From: Streptomyces resistomycificus
GTDB taxonomy: Bacteria > Actinomycetota > Actinomycetes > Streptomycetales > Streptomycetaceae
Direction of reading: 5' to 3'
Assembly: GCF_001514265.1 (NCBI RefSeq)
Contig: NZ_KQ948988.1
Location: forward strand, 751,395-815,394
Length of the DNA stretch: 64,000 bases
Shown here: in pieces, positions 36,267 through 44,962 of the stretch
Numbering within the stretch: position 1 is the first letter of the stretch
How the letters are laid out: the number at the start of each line of letters is the position of its first letter
Program-made: the position numbers and the translations under genes
Notes under the pieces: generated by a model
Told to the model about the DNA's origin: nothing
The model's database searches: none
What the model saw: the letters and a program-made list of their open reading frames with translations, nothing else

Positions 36267-37599
36267 CCTCGCCGAGGAGTTGCACCGCTGGTCCGAGGAG
36301 GGCCGGGACTTCGCCGTCGCCACCGTCGTGGCCGTCGAGGGCAGCGCCCCGCGCGGTCCCGGTGCCGCCCTCGCGGTCGACAGTGCGGGCACGGTGATCG
36401 GCTCGGTCTCCGGCGGCTGCGTGGAGGGCGCGGTGTACGACCTGTGCGTGCAGGCCCTCCAGGACGGCGAGACGGTCGTCCGGCGCTTCGGCTACAGCGA
36501 CGAGGACGCCTTCGCGGTCGGCCTGACCTGCGGCGGAGTCCTGGACGTCATGGTCACGCCGGTCGACGCGCAAGCGCCCGCCCGGCCGGTCCTGCGCTCG
36601 GCGCTCGCCTCCGCCGCCGGCGGCGGAGGGCCGACGGCCCTCGCCCGCGTGGTCGACGGCCCGGCCGATCTCATGGGCGGGGCCCTGCTCGTGCGTGCCA
36701 CGTCGCACGAGCAGGTCTCCCGCGGCGCTGACGACGATGCGTCAGGCGGGCGGCACGAGGCGGGGGCCCTGATCGTGCGTGCCACGTCGCACGAGCAGGT
36801 CTCCCGCGGCGCTGACGACGATGCGTCAGGCGGGCGGCACGAGGCGGATCCGCACGTGGACGGCACCGCCCGCCGCCCGCCCGTGGCCGGTCCCGGCGGA
36901 GGGTACGAAGGCGGCCTCGGTGGCCCGGCGGAACTGGACCGGCTCGCCGCCGCCGAGGCGCGGGCGCTGCTGGAGGCCGGACGCACCGGCACCGTCGAGG
37001 TGGCGACGGACGGCACCCACTGCCCTGGCGGACTGACCCTGCTCGTGGAGTCCAGCGTGCCGCCGCCCCGCATGATCGTCTTCGGTGCGATCGACTTCGC
37101 GGCGGCGCTCGTACGCGCCGGCAAGTTCCTCGGGTACCACGTGACCGTGTGCGACGCCCGTCCCGTCTTCGCCACCCCGGCCCGCTTCCCCGACGCCGAC
37201 GAGATCGTGGTCGACTGGCCGCACCGCTATCTGCGGGGCACCGCGACCGACGCGCGCACGGTGCTGTGCGTGCTCACCCACGACGCCAAGTTCGACGTGC
37301 CGCTGCTGAAGGAGGCGCTGCGGATGCCGGTCGCGTACGTCGGTGCGATGGGCTCGCGCCGCACCCACGCCGACCGTGACCGAAGGCTGCGCGAAGTCGG
37401 CCTGACAGCAGGGGAGTTGGCGCAGCTCAGATCACCCATCGGGCTCGATCTCGGTGCCCGCACGCCGGAGGAGACCGCGCTGTCCATCGCGGCGGAGATC
37501 GTCGCGGCCCGGCGGGGCGGTACGGGTGTGCCGCTGACCGGTTCGGCGGTAGCGATCCACCGCGACGAGGGAGACGGAGGCGCCCGGGCGGCGGCCTGA
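36259..37599 (+). CDS. XdhC/CoxI-family Moco maturase
   Basis: A 446-residue XdhC-type protein from GTG 36259, overlapping the Moco subunit gene by eight bases. The N-terminal XdhC domain has VVAVEGSAPRGPGAALAV and GSVSGGCVEGAV. The C-terminal Rossmann domain has MIVFGAIDFAAALVRAGKFL and AYVGAMGSRRTHADR. In relatives such as PaoD it inserts sulfurated cofactor into the hydroxylase. Between the two domains lies an in-frame tandem duplication of 28 residues (36679-36846), which makes the linker longer than usual. Role and operon position agree; the repeat is the only anomaly. Confidence 0.92.
   Translation: MLDLAEELHRWSEEGRDFAVATVVAVEGSAPRGPGAALAVDSAGTVIGSVSGGCVEGAVYDLCVQALQDGETVVRRFGYSDEDAFAVGLTCGGVLDVMVTPVDAQAPARPVLRSALASAAGGGGPTALARVVDGPADLMGGALLVRATSHEQVSRGADDDASGGRHEAGALIVRATSHEQVSRGADDDASGGRHEADPHVDGTARRPPVAGPGGGYEGGLGGPAELDRLAAAEARALLEAGRTGTVEVATDGTHCPGGLTLLVESSVPPPRMIVFGAIDFAAALVRAGKFLGYHVTVCDARPVFATPARFPDADEIVVDWPHRYLRGTATDARTVLCVLTHDAKFDVPLLKEALRMPVAYVGAMGSRRTHADRDRRLREVGLTAGELAQLRSPIGLDLGARTPEETALSIAAEIVAARRGGTGVPLTGSAVAIHRDEGDGGARAAA
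36679..36846 (+). repeat. 84-bp tandem duplication inside xdhC-like gene
   Basis: Two consecutive 84-bp units (36679-36762 and 36763-36846) differ by one base (CTC against ATC). Each encodes the same 28 residues, beginning GALLVRATSHEQVSRG or GALIVRATSHEQVSRG. Each unit contains inverted repeats (CGTGC..GCACG and CTGACG-ACGATG-CGTCAG), so it could fold as a hairpin like REP-type elements. The length is a multiple of three, so the reading frame is kept. Confidence 0.9.
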
Positions 37600-37725
37600 G
37601 GCGCCGGACCCGGATTCGAGTGGTCGGGCCACGCGGACGGGCGTACCGTCGAACGGTGAACCGCGGTGGGCGCACGCGTCCACTGTCCCCCGCCGGGGGT
37701 TCGGCCCCCGAGAGTGCGACATGCC

Positions 37726-39276
37726 ATGACGAGTCCGCAGCCGAGCACCTCAGCGCAGGCCACCACCCGGGAAACGGGCGGTGGCGGAAACGCCATGGCG
37801 CTGCTGGTCATCGCGTCCTGTCAGCTCATGGTGGTGCTCGACATCACCATCGTGAACATCGCCCTGCCCGACATCCAGCGCTCCCTGGACTTCTCCACCG
37901 AGAGCCTGGCCTGGGTGGTCAACGCCTACACCCTCACCTTCGGCGGACTGCTGCTGCTCGGCGGGCGGGCCGGTGACATCCTCGGCAGACGGCGCGTCTT
38001 CATCTTCGGCGTGCTGCTCTTCGTCTTCGCCTCCCTGCTCGGCGGGTTCGCCCAGAACGCCGGCCAACTCCTCGCGGCCCGTGCCCTCCAGGGCGTCGGC
38101 GGCGCCATCGCGTCACCGACGTCCCTCGCCCTGATCAGCACGACCTTCCGCGAAGGCCCCGAACGCAACCGGGCCTTCGGGGTCTTCGCCGCGGTCTCGG
38201 CGGGCGGCGGCGCGATCGGGCTGCTCGCGGGCGGGGTCCTGGTCGAGTGGCTGAACTGGCGCTGGGTGCTCTTCGTCAACGTCCCGATCGGGCTGCTCAT
38301 CGTGCTCGCCACGCCCCGCTGGATCAGGGAGTCCGAACGCCACCCGGGCCGTTTCGACATCGCCGGCGCGCTCACCTCCACCGTGGGCATGGTGTTGCTG
38401 GTGTACGGGTTCATCCGCGCCGCGCAGGAAGGGTGGCGCGACGCGCTGACGGTGGCCTCGTTCGCCGTGGCCGTCGTCGTCCTCGCCCTGTTCGTGCTGG
38501 TGGAGCGCCGCTCCCGGCAGCCGATCACGCCCCTGCACATGTTCGCCGACCGTAACCGTGCGGGCACGTACGGCATCATGCTGTGCCTGGCCGCCGCGAT
38601 CTTCGGCATGTTCTTCTTCCTGACGCTCTTCGTGCAGAACGTGCTGGACTTCAGCCCCATGCAGGCCGGGCTCGCCTTCCTGCCGGTCAGCGCGGTCATC
38701 GCGATCGGCGCCGGGCTGGCCTCGCGGTTCCTGCCGGTGTACGGCCCCAAACCCTTCATGGTGCTGGGGGCGGTCCTCGCGGCGGCCGGACTGGGCTGGC
38801 TGACCCTGACCGACGTGCACTCCACCTACGCGGGCAGCGTGCTCGGTCCGATGCTCGTCTTCAGCCTGGGCATGGGCATGGAGTTCGTCTCCCTCACCCT
38901 GATGGCACTGTCCGACGTGCCCGTGCAGGAGACCGGCGCGGCCTCCGGACTCCTCAACGCCACCCAGCAGGTCGGTGGTTCGCTCGGCCTGTCCATCCTG
39001 GTCACGATGTACGGAACGGCCAGCACCAACGAGGCCGAGAAGCAGGTCCCGCTCTTCCTCGAACAGGCGACCCGGCTCGAGCGGCTGCGCTTCCAGCGCA
39101 CCGGGGAGCTCCCGAAGCCCTTCTCGGACGAGGTCCTGACCGCCGGTGTGTCGGCCGCCTTCATCATGGCCGCCATCTTCACCGCGATCGCCGCCCTGAT
39201 CGCCGTGCTGGTCATCCAGGTCCGCCCGTCCGACCTGGAACGCCTCAAGGGCGGGGTGGGCCCCGGACCGGTGTGA
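37726..39276 (+). CDS. MFS drug exporter, DHA2 (14-TM) type
   Basis: A 516-residue EmrB/QacA-type transporter. Landmarks are LDITIVNIALPDIQRSL in TM1, GGRAGDILGRRRVF (motif A), RALQGVGGAIASPTSLALI and ETGAASGLLNATQQVGGSLG. ATG 37726 was preferred over a longer open frame because the mature fold starts shortly after it. The gene lies 126 bases downstream of the xdhC-like gene in the same direction and may be a separate unit. It is closely similar in layout to the exporter at 28937 but lacks the Pro-Ala tail. Substrate unknown. Confidence 0.92.
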   Translation: MTSPQPSTSAQATTRETGGGGNAMALLVIASCQLMVVLDITIVNIALPDIQRSLDFSTESLAWVVNAYTLTFGGLLLLGGRAGDILGRRRVFIFGVLLFVFASLLGGFAQNAGQLLAARALQGVGGAIASPTSLALISTTFREGPERNRAFGVFAAVSAGGGAIGLLAGGVLVEWLNWRWVLFVNVPIGLLIVLATPRWIRESERHPGRFDIAGALTSTVGMVLLVYGFIRAAQEGWRDALTVASFAVAVVVLALFVLVERRSRQPITPLHMFADRNRAGTYGIMLCLAAAIFGMFFFLTLFVQNVLDFSPMQAGLAFLPVSAVIAIGAGLASRFLPVYGPKPFMVLGAVLAAAGLGWLTLTDVHSTYAGSVLGPMLVFSLGMGMEFVSLTLMALSDVPVQETGAASGLLNATQQVGGSLGLSILVTMYGTASTNEAEKQVPLFLEQATRLERLRFQRTGELPKPFSDEVLTAGVSAAFIMAAIFTAIAALIAVLVIQVRPSDLERLKGGVGPGPV

Positions 39277-39419
39277 CACCGGCGCGCGCAGCCCGGCGGC
39301 CGCGATAAATGCCGTGCCCGACCCTGATCCCCTTCCCTACACTCACCACGAACCACGCGCCGCCCACCAGTTCGCTGCGCGGGTCATGACGTGGAACGAC
39401 GAGTGAGGGGAGACCGGCC

Positions 39420-39542
39420 GTGCGTGAGTGCGCCGCTGTCGTCGTCCCCCGGTCGCAGTACGACGTGATCCTCGTGTCCTCGTCCGTCCGGTGCCCGCTG
39501 CGCGGCCGGTACCGGATGCCCCGGACGAACCCGAACCACTGA
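39420..39542 (+). CDS. Putative 40-residue leader peptide
   Basis: A small frame from GTG 39420, preceded by AGGGGAG, encodes 40 residues starting MRECAAVVVPRSQYDV and ending RMPRTNPNH. It lies 143 bases upstream of the EF-G paralogue and is followed at once by three hairpins. This resembles the leader-peptide/attenuator layout upstream of ribosome-protection genes. The peptide itself has no match I recognise, so the call depends on ribosome binding site and position. Confidence 0.4.
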   Translation: MRECAAVVVPRSQYDVILVSSSVRCPLRGRYRMPRTNPNH

Positions 39543-39564
39543 ACCCACCACTGACCAGGACGTA

Positions 39565-39610
39565 CCCCACAAACGTGGGGCGCACGTCCGTGCGTTGACG
39601 CCTCGGCGTC
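39565..39610 (+). promoter_or_regulatory. Three hairpins in the EF-G paralogue leader
   Basis: Three stem-loops follow one another: CCCCAC-AAAC-GTGGGG (39565-39580), CGCAC-GTCC-GTGCG (39581-39594) and GACGC-CTCG-GCGTC (39597-39610). They lie between the small leader frame and the GTG start at 39686. Stacked hairpins here could attenuate transcription or translation when ribosomes stall on the leader. Confidence 0.45.
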
Positions 39611-39685
39611 GCCTCCGTCAGTGAGAACGCCCCGTCCGGGAATCGCGCCGCCCCCTTCACCGATCCTTCCGAAAGGCCATGGGCC

Positions 39686-41758
39686 GTGCGCATCAACACC
39701 AACCCGCTCGCCGCCGTCCGCAATCTCGGCATCCTCGCCCACGTCGACGCCGGCAAGACCACCGTCACCGAGCGGATCCTGTTCGCCACCGGCACCACAC
39801 ACCGGCGGGGCGAGGTCCATGACGGCACGACCGTCACCGACTTCGACTCCCAGGAACGCGATCGCGGGATCACCATCTTCGCGGCGGCGGTCAGCTGCGC
39901 CTGGGACGGCCACCGCGTCAACCTGATCGACACCCCGGGCCACGTCGACTTCGCCGACGAGGTGGAACGCTCGCTGCGGGTGCTCGACGGCGCGGTCGCG
40001 GTGTTCGACGCCGTCGCGGGCGTCGAGCCGCAGAGCGAGTCGGTGTGGCGGCAGGCGGACCGGCACGGCGTGCCGAGGATCGCGTTCGTCAACAAGCTGG
40101 ACCGTGCCGGGGCCGATCTCGACACGGCCGTCGAGTCGATCCGGGAACGGCTGCACCCGGCCCCGTTGGTCGTGCAGCTGCCCATCGGGAGCGAGGACGC
40201 CTTCACCGGCGTCGTCGACCTGCTGCGGATGCGGGCGCTGACCTGGCCCGACGGCGGCGACACGGTCCACGAGGGTCCCGTGCCGACGGCCCTGCGCGAG
40301 GAGGCGGCCAGGCGACGGCGACTTCTGGAGGAGACGGTGGCCGAACTCCATCCGGGCGCACTGGAGGAGTTCTGCGCACGGTCGGCGCTCGACACGCCCA
40401 CGCTCGTCGACGCCCTGCGCGACCTCACCCGTACCGGCGACGGGGTGGTCGTGCTGTGCGGCTCGGCCTACCGCAACCGCGGGATCGAGCCGCTGCTGGA
40501 CGCCGTCGTGGCGTATCTGCCCTCGCCGCTCGACGTGCCCGCCGTACGCGGCACGCACGACGACGAGGTGACGGAGCGGGCAGCCGACCCGCAGGCGCCC
40601 TTCGCGGCGCTGGCGTTCAAGGTGAACGCCACCCCTACGGGCCGGCTGACGTATCTGCGGGTGTATTCGGGAACGATCGAGAAGGGAGCCGCGGTGATGG
40701 ACGCGGGCGCGCGGCGCACCGAGCGCATCGGGCGGATCCTGCGGGTGCAGGCCGACCGGCACGCCCAGCTGGAGCGCGCGGTCGCCGGGGACATCGTCGC
40801 CGTCGTCGGACTGAAGTCTGCCCGGCCCGGCTCCACCCTGTGCGCGCCGGGTGCCCCGCTCGTCCTGGAACCGCCGAGCGCGGCCGAACCGGTCGTCTCC
40901 GTGGCGGTCGAGGCCCGCAGGTCCACCGACACGGACCGGCTGGCCTCGGCGCTCGCGCGGCTGGCCGAGGAGGACCCGTCGCTGGTGGTCCGAACCGATC
41001 CTGAGACCGGTCAGACGCTGCTGTCCGGCATGGGCGAGCTGCACCTGGAGGTCGCGGTGGAGAAGGTGCGGCGCGACCACGGGATCGAGGTCGCCGTCGG
41101 CCGGCCGAGGGTGGCCTACCGGGAGACGGTCGCGCGCGGGGTGTCGGGTCTGGTGTACCGGCACGTCAAACAGGACGGTGGCGCGGGGCAGTTCGCGCAT
41201 GTCGTCCTCGACGTCGAGCCGCTGGAGGCCGGCACCGGGATCGACGCCGGCGCCGGCGCCGGGTTCGAGTTCCGGTCCGCCGTCGTCGGCGGGCGGGTAC
41301 CGCAGGAGTACGTGCGCGCGGTCGAGGCCGGCTGCCGGGACGCCCTGGCGGAGGGGCCGATCGGCGGGCACCCGGTGACCGGGCTGCGCGTCACCCTCAC
41401 CGACGGGGCGACCCATGTGAAGGACTCCTCGGACACGGCCTTCCGCACCGCCGGCCGGTTCGCGCTCCGGGAAGCCCTGCGGGCCTCGACGATGACCCTG
41501 CTGGAACCGGTCGTCGAGGTCACGGTCACCGTGCCCGAGGACGCCGTCGGCACCGTCCTCGGCGATCTCGCCGCACGGCGCGGGCGGGTCTCCGGCTCGG
41601 TGACACGGGCCGGGTCGGCGGTGGTCACCGCGACCGTGCCGCTGGCCGAACTCTTCGGCTACGCCACCCGGTTGCGCAGCCGTACCCAGGGCCGCGGCAC
41701 GTTCACGGCCCGCCCCACCGGCTACGCTCCGGCGCCGATCGCCACGGCGGTACGGTGA
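39686..41758 (+). CDS. Elongation factor G paralogue
   Basis: A 690-residue translational GTPase. The G-domain has [15 protein letters not shown] (G1), RGITI (G2), DTPGHVDF (G3) and NKLDRAG (G4). Domains II-V follow at the normal spacing, with [19 protein letters not shown] in domain III and the final [16 protein letters not shown] typical of EF-G. It is divergent from housekeeping FusA and resembles the second EF-G encoded in Streptomyces genomes (the SCO6589 type, as I recall). The role may be an alternative or stress EF-G, or ribosome protection/fusidate tolerance; sequence alone does not choose. GTG 39686 has GAAAGG nine bases upstream. The leader arrangement upstream suggests regulated expression. 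Confidence 0.9.
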   Translation: MRINTNPLAAVRNLGILAHVDAGKTTVTERILFATGTTHRRGEVHDGTTVTDFDSQERDRGITIFAAAVSCAWDGHRVNLIDTPGHVDFADEVERSLRVLDGAVAVFDAVAGVEPQSESVWRQADRHGVPRIAFVNKLDRAGADLDTAVESIRERLHPAPLVVQLPIGSEDAFTGVVDLLRMRALTWPDGGDTVHEGPVPTALREEAARRRRLLEETVAELHPGALEEFCARSALDTPTLVDALRDLTRTGDGVVVLCGSAYRNRGIEPLLDAVVAYLPSPLDVPAVRGTHDDEVTERAADPQAPFAALAFKVNATPTGRLTYLRVYSGTIEKGAAVMDAGARRTERIGRILRVQADRHAQLERAVAGDIVAVVGLKSARPGSTLCAPGAPLVLEPPSAAEPVVSVAVEARRSTDTDRLASALARLAEEDPSLVVRTDPETGQTLLSGMGELHLEVAVEKVRRDHGIEVAVGRPRVAYRETVARGVSGLVYRHVKQDGGAGQFAHVVLDVEPLEAGTGIDAGAGAGFEFRSAVVGGRVPQEYVRAVEAGCRDALAEGPIGGHPVTGLRVTLTDGATHVKDSSDTAFRTAGRFALREALRASTMTLLEPVVEVTVTVPEDAVGTVLGDLAARRGRVSGSVTRAGSAVVTATVPLAELFGYATRLRSRTQGRGTFTARPTGYAPAPIATAVR

Positions 41759-41820
41759 CCGGCCACGCGGCGTGAGGACCGGCCATGCGGCGTGAGGACC
41801 GGCCATGCGGCGTGACGACC
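41757..41820 (+). repeat. 20-bp tandem repeat, three copies
   Basis: Immediately after the EF-G paralogue stop, a 20-bp unit (GGCCATGCGGCGTGAGGACC) is present three times in a row (41761-41820) with one change in the first copy and one in the third. It is non-coding and may be polymorphic. Confidence 0.85.
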
Positions 41821-41982
41821 GGTACGCCGGCACGGTGACCGGCGATGTGGCCCCGCCCCGCCCCTGCCCGCCCGGGGTGGAGCGGGGCGGGGCCACCCCT
41901 GCTCACGGGTACGACACCACCGTGGACGGCACCGTCGAAGTCCCCGACGTCGGCGCGCCGATGTCATTGACGACGTGCTCGT

Positions 41983-42057
41983 ACCGCCCGTTACGTTGAT
42001 CGCGGCATCGTGGTCCCGGTCGTGGACGCTGCCGCAGGCGGTACAGGTGCGTTCCCG
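41983..42057 (-). pseudogene. IS605-type tnpB 3' fragment
   Basis: On the minus strand the segment reads [22 protein letters not shown], the C-terminal zinc-ribbon signature of IS200/IS605 OrfB (TnpB) proteins. Only this tail is left. Upstream of it, from about 42058 on, the other strand encodes a GH1 glucosidase, so the rest of tnpB was lost where the two now meet. Confidence 0.7.
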
Positions 42058-42414
42058 GATCCGCTGCTCCGCCTCACCGACGAGTACGGGGCCCGCGGGC
42101 CGTACGTCACCGAGGACGGTTCCGCCTTCCCGGACGTCGTCCGCTTCGACGGCACGGTGGCCGACCCCGAGCGGCAGGACTACCTGGTCGCACACCTCGC
42201 AGCCTGTGCGTCGGCCGCCCGCAGGGCCGCCCCGCCGGCCGGCTGCTTCGCCTGGTCGCTGCTGGACGACTTCGAGTGGGCGTACGGCTACGACAAGCGC
42301 TTCGGGCTGGTCCACATGGACTGCCGCACACAGGCCCGCACGATCATGGGGACCGGGCACCGGTACGCGGACATCGTGCGGGCGCACCGGGGGCGAGGGC
42401 GGCGGGCGGCCTGA
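42058..42414 (+). pseudogene. GH1 beta-glucosidase C-terminal fragment
   Basis: About 118 residues match the end of a family 1 glycoside hydrolase. They include [20 protein letters not shown] (the nucleophile motif, normally TENG; the Glu is kept and the Asn is Asp), and [24 protein letters not shown], then [10 protein letters not shown] full enzyme has about 450 residues, and the first three quarters, including the acid/base Glu, are missing. No ribosome binding site or start belongs to the fragment. It begins exactly where the tnpB tail ends, so the gene was probably cut by an IS605-type insertion and deletion. Confidence 0.8.
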
Positions 42415-42573
42415 GGGCGCGACCGGGGCGAACGGGGGCGAACGGGGGTGGGGCCGCTCGGCCCCGGTGAGCGCGGGTGCGGGTGCGGGAGCCCGGGCCC
42501 ACCGGGGGCGAGCCGTCCCCCCCCCGTGACCAATTCGGTTGCCGCAGGTGGGGGCGACTGCGAGGCTCGGCCC

Positions 42574-43410
42574 ATGCCCACCTTCCCCGCCCCCGACGGC
42601 ACCCGTCTCGCCTACCACGTGTCCGGGGACGGCCCGCCCCTGATCTGTCTCCCCGGCGGCCCGATGCAGGACTCGGCGTATCTGGGCGACCTGGGCGGCC
42701 TGACCGCCCACCGCGCGCTGATCCGCCTGGACCTCAGGGGCACGGGCCACTCGGCGGCCCCGGACGACCCGGCGTCGTACCGCTGCGACCGTCTGGTCGA
42801 CGACGTCGAGGCGCTCCGGAAGGAACTCGGGCTCGGCCGACCGGACCTCCTCGGCCACTCGGCCGGCGCCAACCTCGCGGCCCTGTACACCGCCCGCCAT
42901 CCCGACCGCGTCGCGCGGCTGGCCCTGATCAACCCGAGCGTCTACGCGGTCGGCGTCGAGATCACCGCGGAGGACCGCCTGGGCACCGCACGCCTGCGCC
43001 GGGACGAAGTGTGGTTCACCCCGGCGTACACGGCCCTTGAAGCGATCGCCGCCGGCCGCGCCGCCCCCGGGGACTGGGAGGCCGTCGCCCCCTTCTGGTT
43101 CGCCCGCTGGGACGAGAAGGCCAAGGCCGCCCGGGAGGCCGAGCAGAGGCAGCGCAACGACGAGGCGGCGGCCGTGTACGGCTCCGAGGGCGCCTTCAGC
43201 CCGGCCGCCACCCGTGCGGCCCTCGGCAGGTTCGCCGCGCCGGTGCTCGTGATGGCCGGCGAGGTGGACGTGGCGGCCCCGCCGCGCGCCGTGGCCGAGT
43301 ACGCGGGGCTGTTCCCCAACGCCGAGCTGGTGGTCCAGCCCGGCGCCGCGCACTTCCCGTGGCTGGACGACGCGGGGCGGTTCGTGACGACGTTCGCGGA
43401 ACGGGGCTAG
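42574..43410 (+). CDS. Alpha/beta hydrolase
   Basis: A 278-residue alpha/beta-fold hydrolase. LICLPGGPMQDSAYLGDL matches the oxyanion HG-type region (here PGG), DLRGTGHSA follows strand 4, and GHSAGANLA is the nucleophile elbow. GEVDVAAPP supplies the Asp and QPGAAHFPWLDD the His. The PGGP oxyanion loop resembles proline iminopeptidase-type members. The substrate is unknown. ATG 42574 was chosen because the family begins with a hairpin strand shortly after it; the Shine-Dalgarno is poor. Its 3' end overlaps the convergent gene at 43407 by four bases. Confidence 0.85.
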   Translation: MPTFPAPDGTRLAYHVSGDGPPLICLPGGPMQDSAYLGDLGGLTAHRALIRLDLRGTGHSAAPDDPASYRCDRLVDDVEALRKELGLGRPDLLGHSAGANLAALYTARHPDRVARLALINPSVYAVGVEITAEDRLGTARLRRDEVWFTPAYTALEAIAAGRAAPGDWEAVAPFWFARWDEKAKAAREAEQRQRNDEAAAVYGSEGAFSPAATRAALGRFAAPVLVMAGEVDVAAPPRAVAEYAGLFPNAELVVQPGAAHFPWLDDAGRFVTTFAERG

Positions 43411-43799
43411 CAGTCCCGGAACTCCGGCGACTGGTTCAGCACCTGCGACCGCACCGACGTGAACCGCGCGTAGGTGTCACCGTCGAGCGCCTCCGGCCGG
43501 AAGGCCGCCACCCGGTGGCAGTTCTGGAAGGCGAGGGCCACCCCGAAGTGGCGCTCCAGGCTGCCGCGGATCGCGTCGCTGGCCAGGGCGCGCAGCAGCT
43601 GGCCGCGTTCCCGCTCGGACGGGGGAGGGGTCTGGTTGTCGGTGAACTCCGCGGTGCCGCCCTTGAGTTCGGTGGCGAGGGAGGCGATCAGGTCGTAGGC
43701 GTACGGCAGCGAGGTGCGGACCGTGTCCACGAAGTCCTCCTCGCGGACGGTGCCCTGTTCGGCTTCGGCGAGGAGCTGGGGAGAGACGTCGAGAGACAT
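43407..43799 (-). CDS. Conserved hypothetical protein, partner of CooC-like ATPase
   Basis: A 130-residue soluble protein that I do not recognise. It is largely alpha-helical by eye, acidic at the start, and contains FQNCHRVAAFRPEAL and ends PEFRDC. The two cysteines near the C-terminus and one His could bind a metal, which is speculation. It lies 63 bases downstream of the CooC-like ATPase gene on the same strand and is probably co-transcribed. ATG 43799 has AGGAAG nine bases upstream. Confidence 0.7.
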   Translation of the reverse strand: MSLDVSPQLLAEAEQGTVREEDFVDTVRTSLPYAYDLIASLATELKGGTAEFTDNQTPPPSERERGQLLRALASDAIRGSLERHFGVALAFQNCHRVAAFRPEALDGDTYARFTSVRSQVLNQSPEFRDC

Positions 43800-43862
43800 G
43801 GGTGCTGGCTTCCTGTCCTGTGGGTCGTGAGGTGCGGTGAGGTCGAGGTGTCGAGCCAGGGG

Positions 43863-44819
43863 TCAGGCGAGGGCGGCCGGCCCCGGTACGAAGTCCGGGT
43901 CCACCTGCGCGGCCAGGTCGAGGCCGGTCGCCTCGTCCGCCCAGGCCCGCGCGTTGCGCAGGTGGAACTCGACGGCGTGACGGTGATGGGTCGCCCAGTC
44001 CCGGGGGCGGGCGTCGACGGCCTCGCGCAGGACGTTCAGGGCGTGCGCGTTGTGCGGCTCCAGGGTGTCCAGCCCGCCCTGGTCGCGGCCCTGTTCGGCC
44101 GACCGCACCCAGGGCGAGTGCACGAGGTGCGTGAGAAGGTCGTCGCCGACGTGCTCCTTCAGGAAGAGCAGGTCGTCCTCGCCGGTCACCTTGTTGCCGA
44201 TCACGGCGATCCGGATCCCGAACTCCCGGGCGTGGTCCCGGTACTGGCGGTACACCGAGACGCCCTTGCGGGTGGGTTCGGCCACCAGGAAGGTCATGTC
44301 GAAGCGGGTGAACAGGCCGGAGGCGAACGCGTCCGCGCCGGCCGTCATGTCGACCACGACGTACTCGCCCGGGCCGTCGACCAGGTGGTTGAGGTACAGC
44401 TCCACCCCGCCGAGCTTGGAGTGGTAGCAGGACACCCCCAGATCGCTCTCGTCGAACTCGCCCGTCACCATCAGCGGCACGTCGCCCACCCGCCGGACGT
44501 GGCGGGTGTGCAGTTCGTCGTCGCCGAGCAGGGTCAGCAGCCGTGAGCCCCGGCCGGGCGGAGTCGTCTTGATCATCGCCGCGGCGGAGGGGACGCGCGG
44601 GTTGGTGCCGCGCAGGAAGTCCTTGATCTCGCCGACGTGCGCGCCGAGGGGTGGGGCGCCCAGCGGGCCGTCGTCCTGGCCGAGCGCCTCGGCCAGGTGC
44701 TGGTTGATGTCGCCGTCGATGGCGAGGACCGGCGCGCCGGAGCGTGCCAGATGCCGGGTGAAGAGTGCCGACAGGGTGGTCTTGCCGCTGCCGCCCTTGC
44801 CGACGAACGCGATCCGCAC
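43863..44819 (-). CDS. CooC/ArsA-like P-loop ATPase
   Basis: A 318-residue SIMIBI-class ATPase starting at GTG 44819, with GGAG six bases upstream. MRIAFVGKGGSGKTTLSALF is the deviant Walker A, LAIDGDINQHLAEALG follows strand 2, YVVVDMTAGADAF is switch II and VIGNKV is the nucleotide-specificity segment. CooC proteins use such ATPases to load metal (nickel) into target enzymes; ArsA and MinD relatives have other jobs. Upstream lies a 15-bp Zur-box-like sequence. The partner at 43407 is unknown, so metal handling is only a hypothesis. Confidence 0.85.
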   Translation of the reverse strand: MRIAFVGKGGSGKTTLSALFTRHLARSGAPVLAIDGDINQHLAEALGQDDGPLGAPPLGAHVGEIKDFLRGTNPRVPSAAAMIKTTPPGRGSRLLTLLGDDELHTRHVRRVGDVPLMVTGEFDESDLGVSCYHSKLGGVELYLNHLVDGPGEYVVVDMTAGADAFASGLFTRFDMTFLVAEPTRKGVSVYRQYRDHAREFGIRIAVIGNKVTGEDDLLFLKEHVGDDLLTHLVHSPWVRSAEQGRDQGGLDTLEPHNAHALNVLREAVDARPRDWATHHRHAVEFHLRNARAWADEATGLDLAAQVDPDFVPGPAALA

Positions 44820-44850
44820 TACCGCTCCATCTTTCCGAGAACACAGTTTT

Positions 44851-44865
44851 TGAAAATGGATGTCA
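44851..44865. promoter_or_regulatory. Zur-box-like 15-mer
   Basis: TGAAAATGGATGTCA matches the Streptomyces zinc-regulator consensus TGAAAATGATTTTCA, as I recall it, at 12 of 15 positions. It lies 32 bases upstream of the CooC-like gene start and about 100 bases from the divergent GNAT gene. The right half is imperfect, so this could be chance. Confidence 0.35.
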
Positions 44866-44950
44866 TGTCGATAGGTTGTAGGGGTCTGGATGATCAGTGT
44901 CAAATCCCCGCGCGGTCCCCCGGCCGTGATCCACTCACCGCCTTAATGCA

Positions 44951-44956
44951 TATGAT
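44951..44956 (+). promoter_or_regulatory. Putative -10 box for leaderless GNAT gene
   Basis: TATGAT lies in a short A+T-rich patch and ends six bases before the GTG at 44963, so transcription would begin at or next to the start codon. No Shine-Dalgarno is present, consistent with a leaderless message. No convincing -35 was found. Confidence 0.45.
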
Positions 44957-44962
44957 TGGCAA

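Noticed and set aside
39384..39572. Minus-strand 62-codon frame over the EF-G leader region
   Set aside because: No RBS or homology; the + strand leader frame and hairpins explain the region better.
42010..42057. Extending the GH1 fragment left to the GTG/ATG-like codon at 42010
   Set aside because: Residues before about 42058 do not match GH1; the DNA there is the antisense of the tnpB tail.
42425..42450. GGGGGCGAAC short repeats before the alpha/beta hydrolase
   Set aside because: Only about three imperfect copies in a GC-rich spacer; no clear function or boundary.
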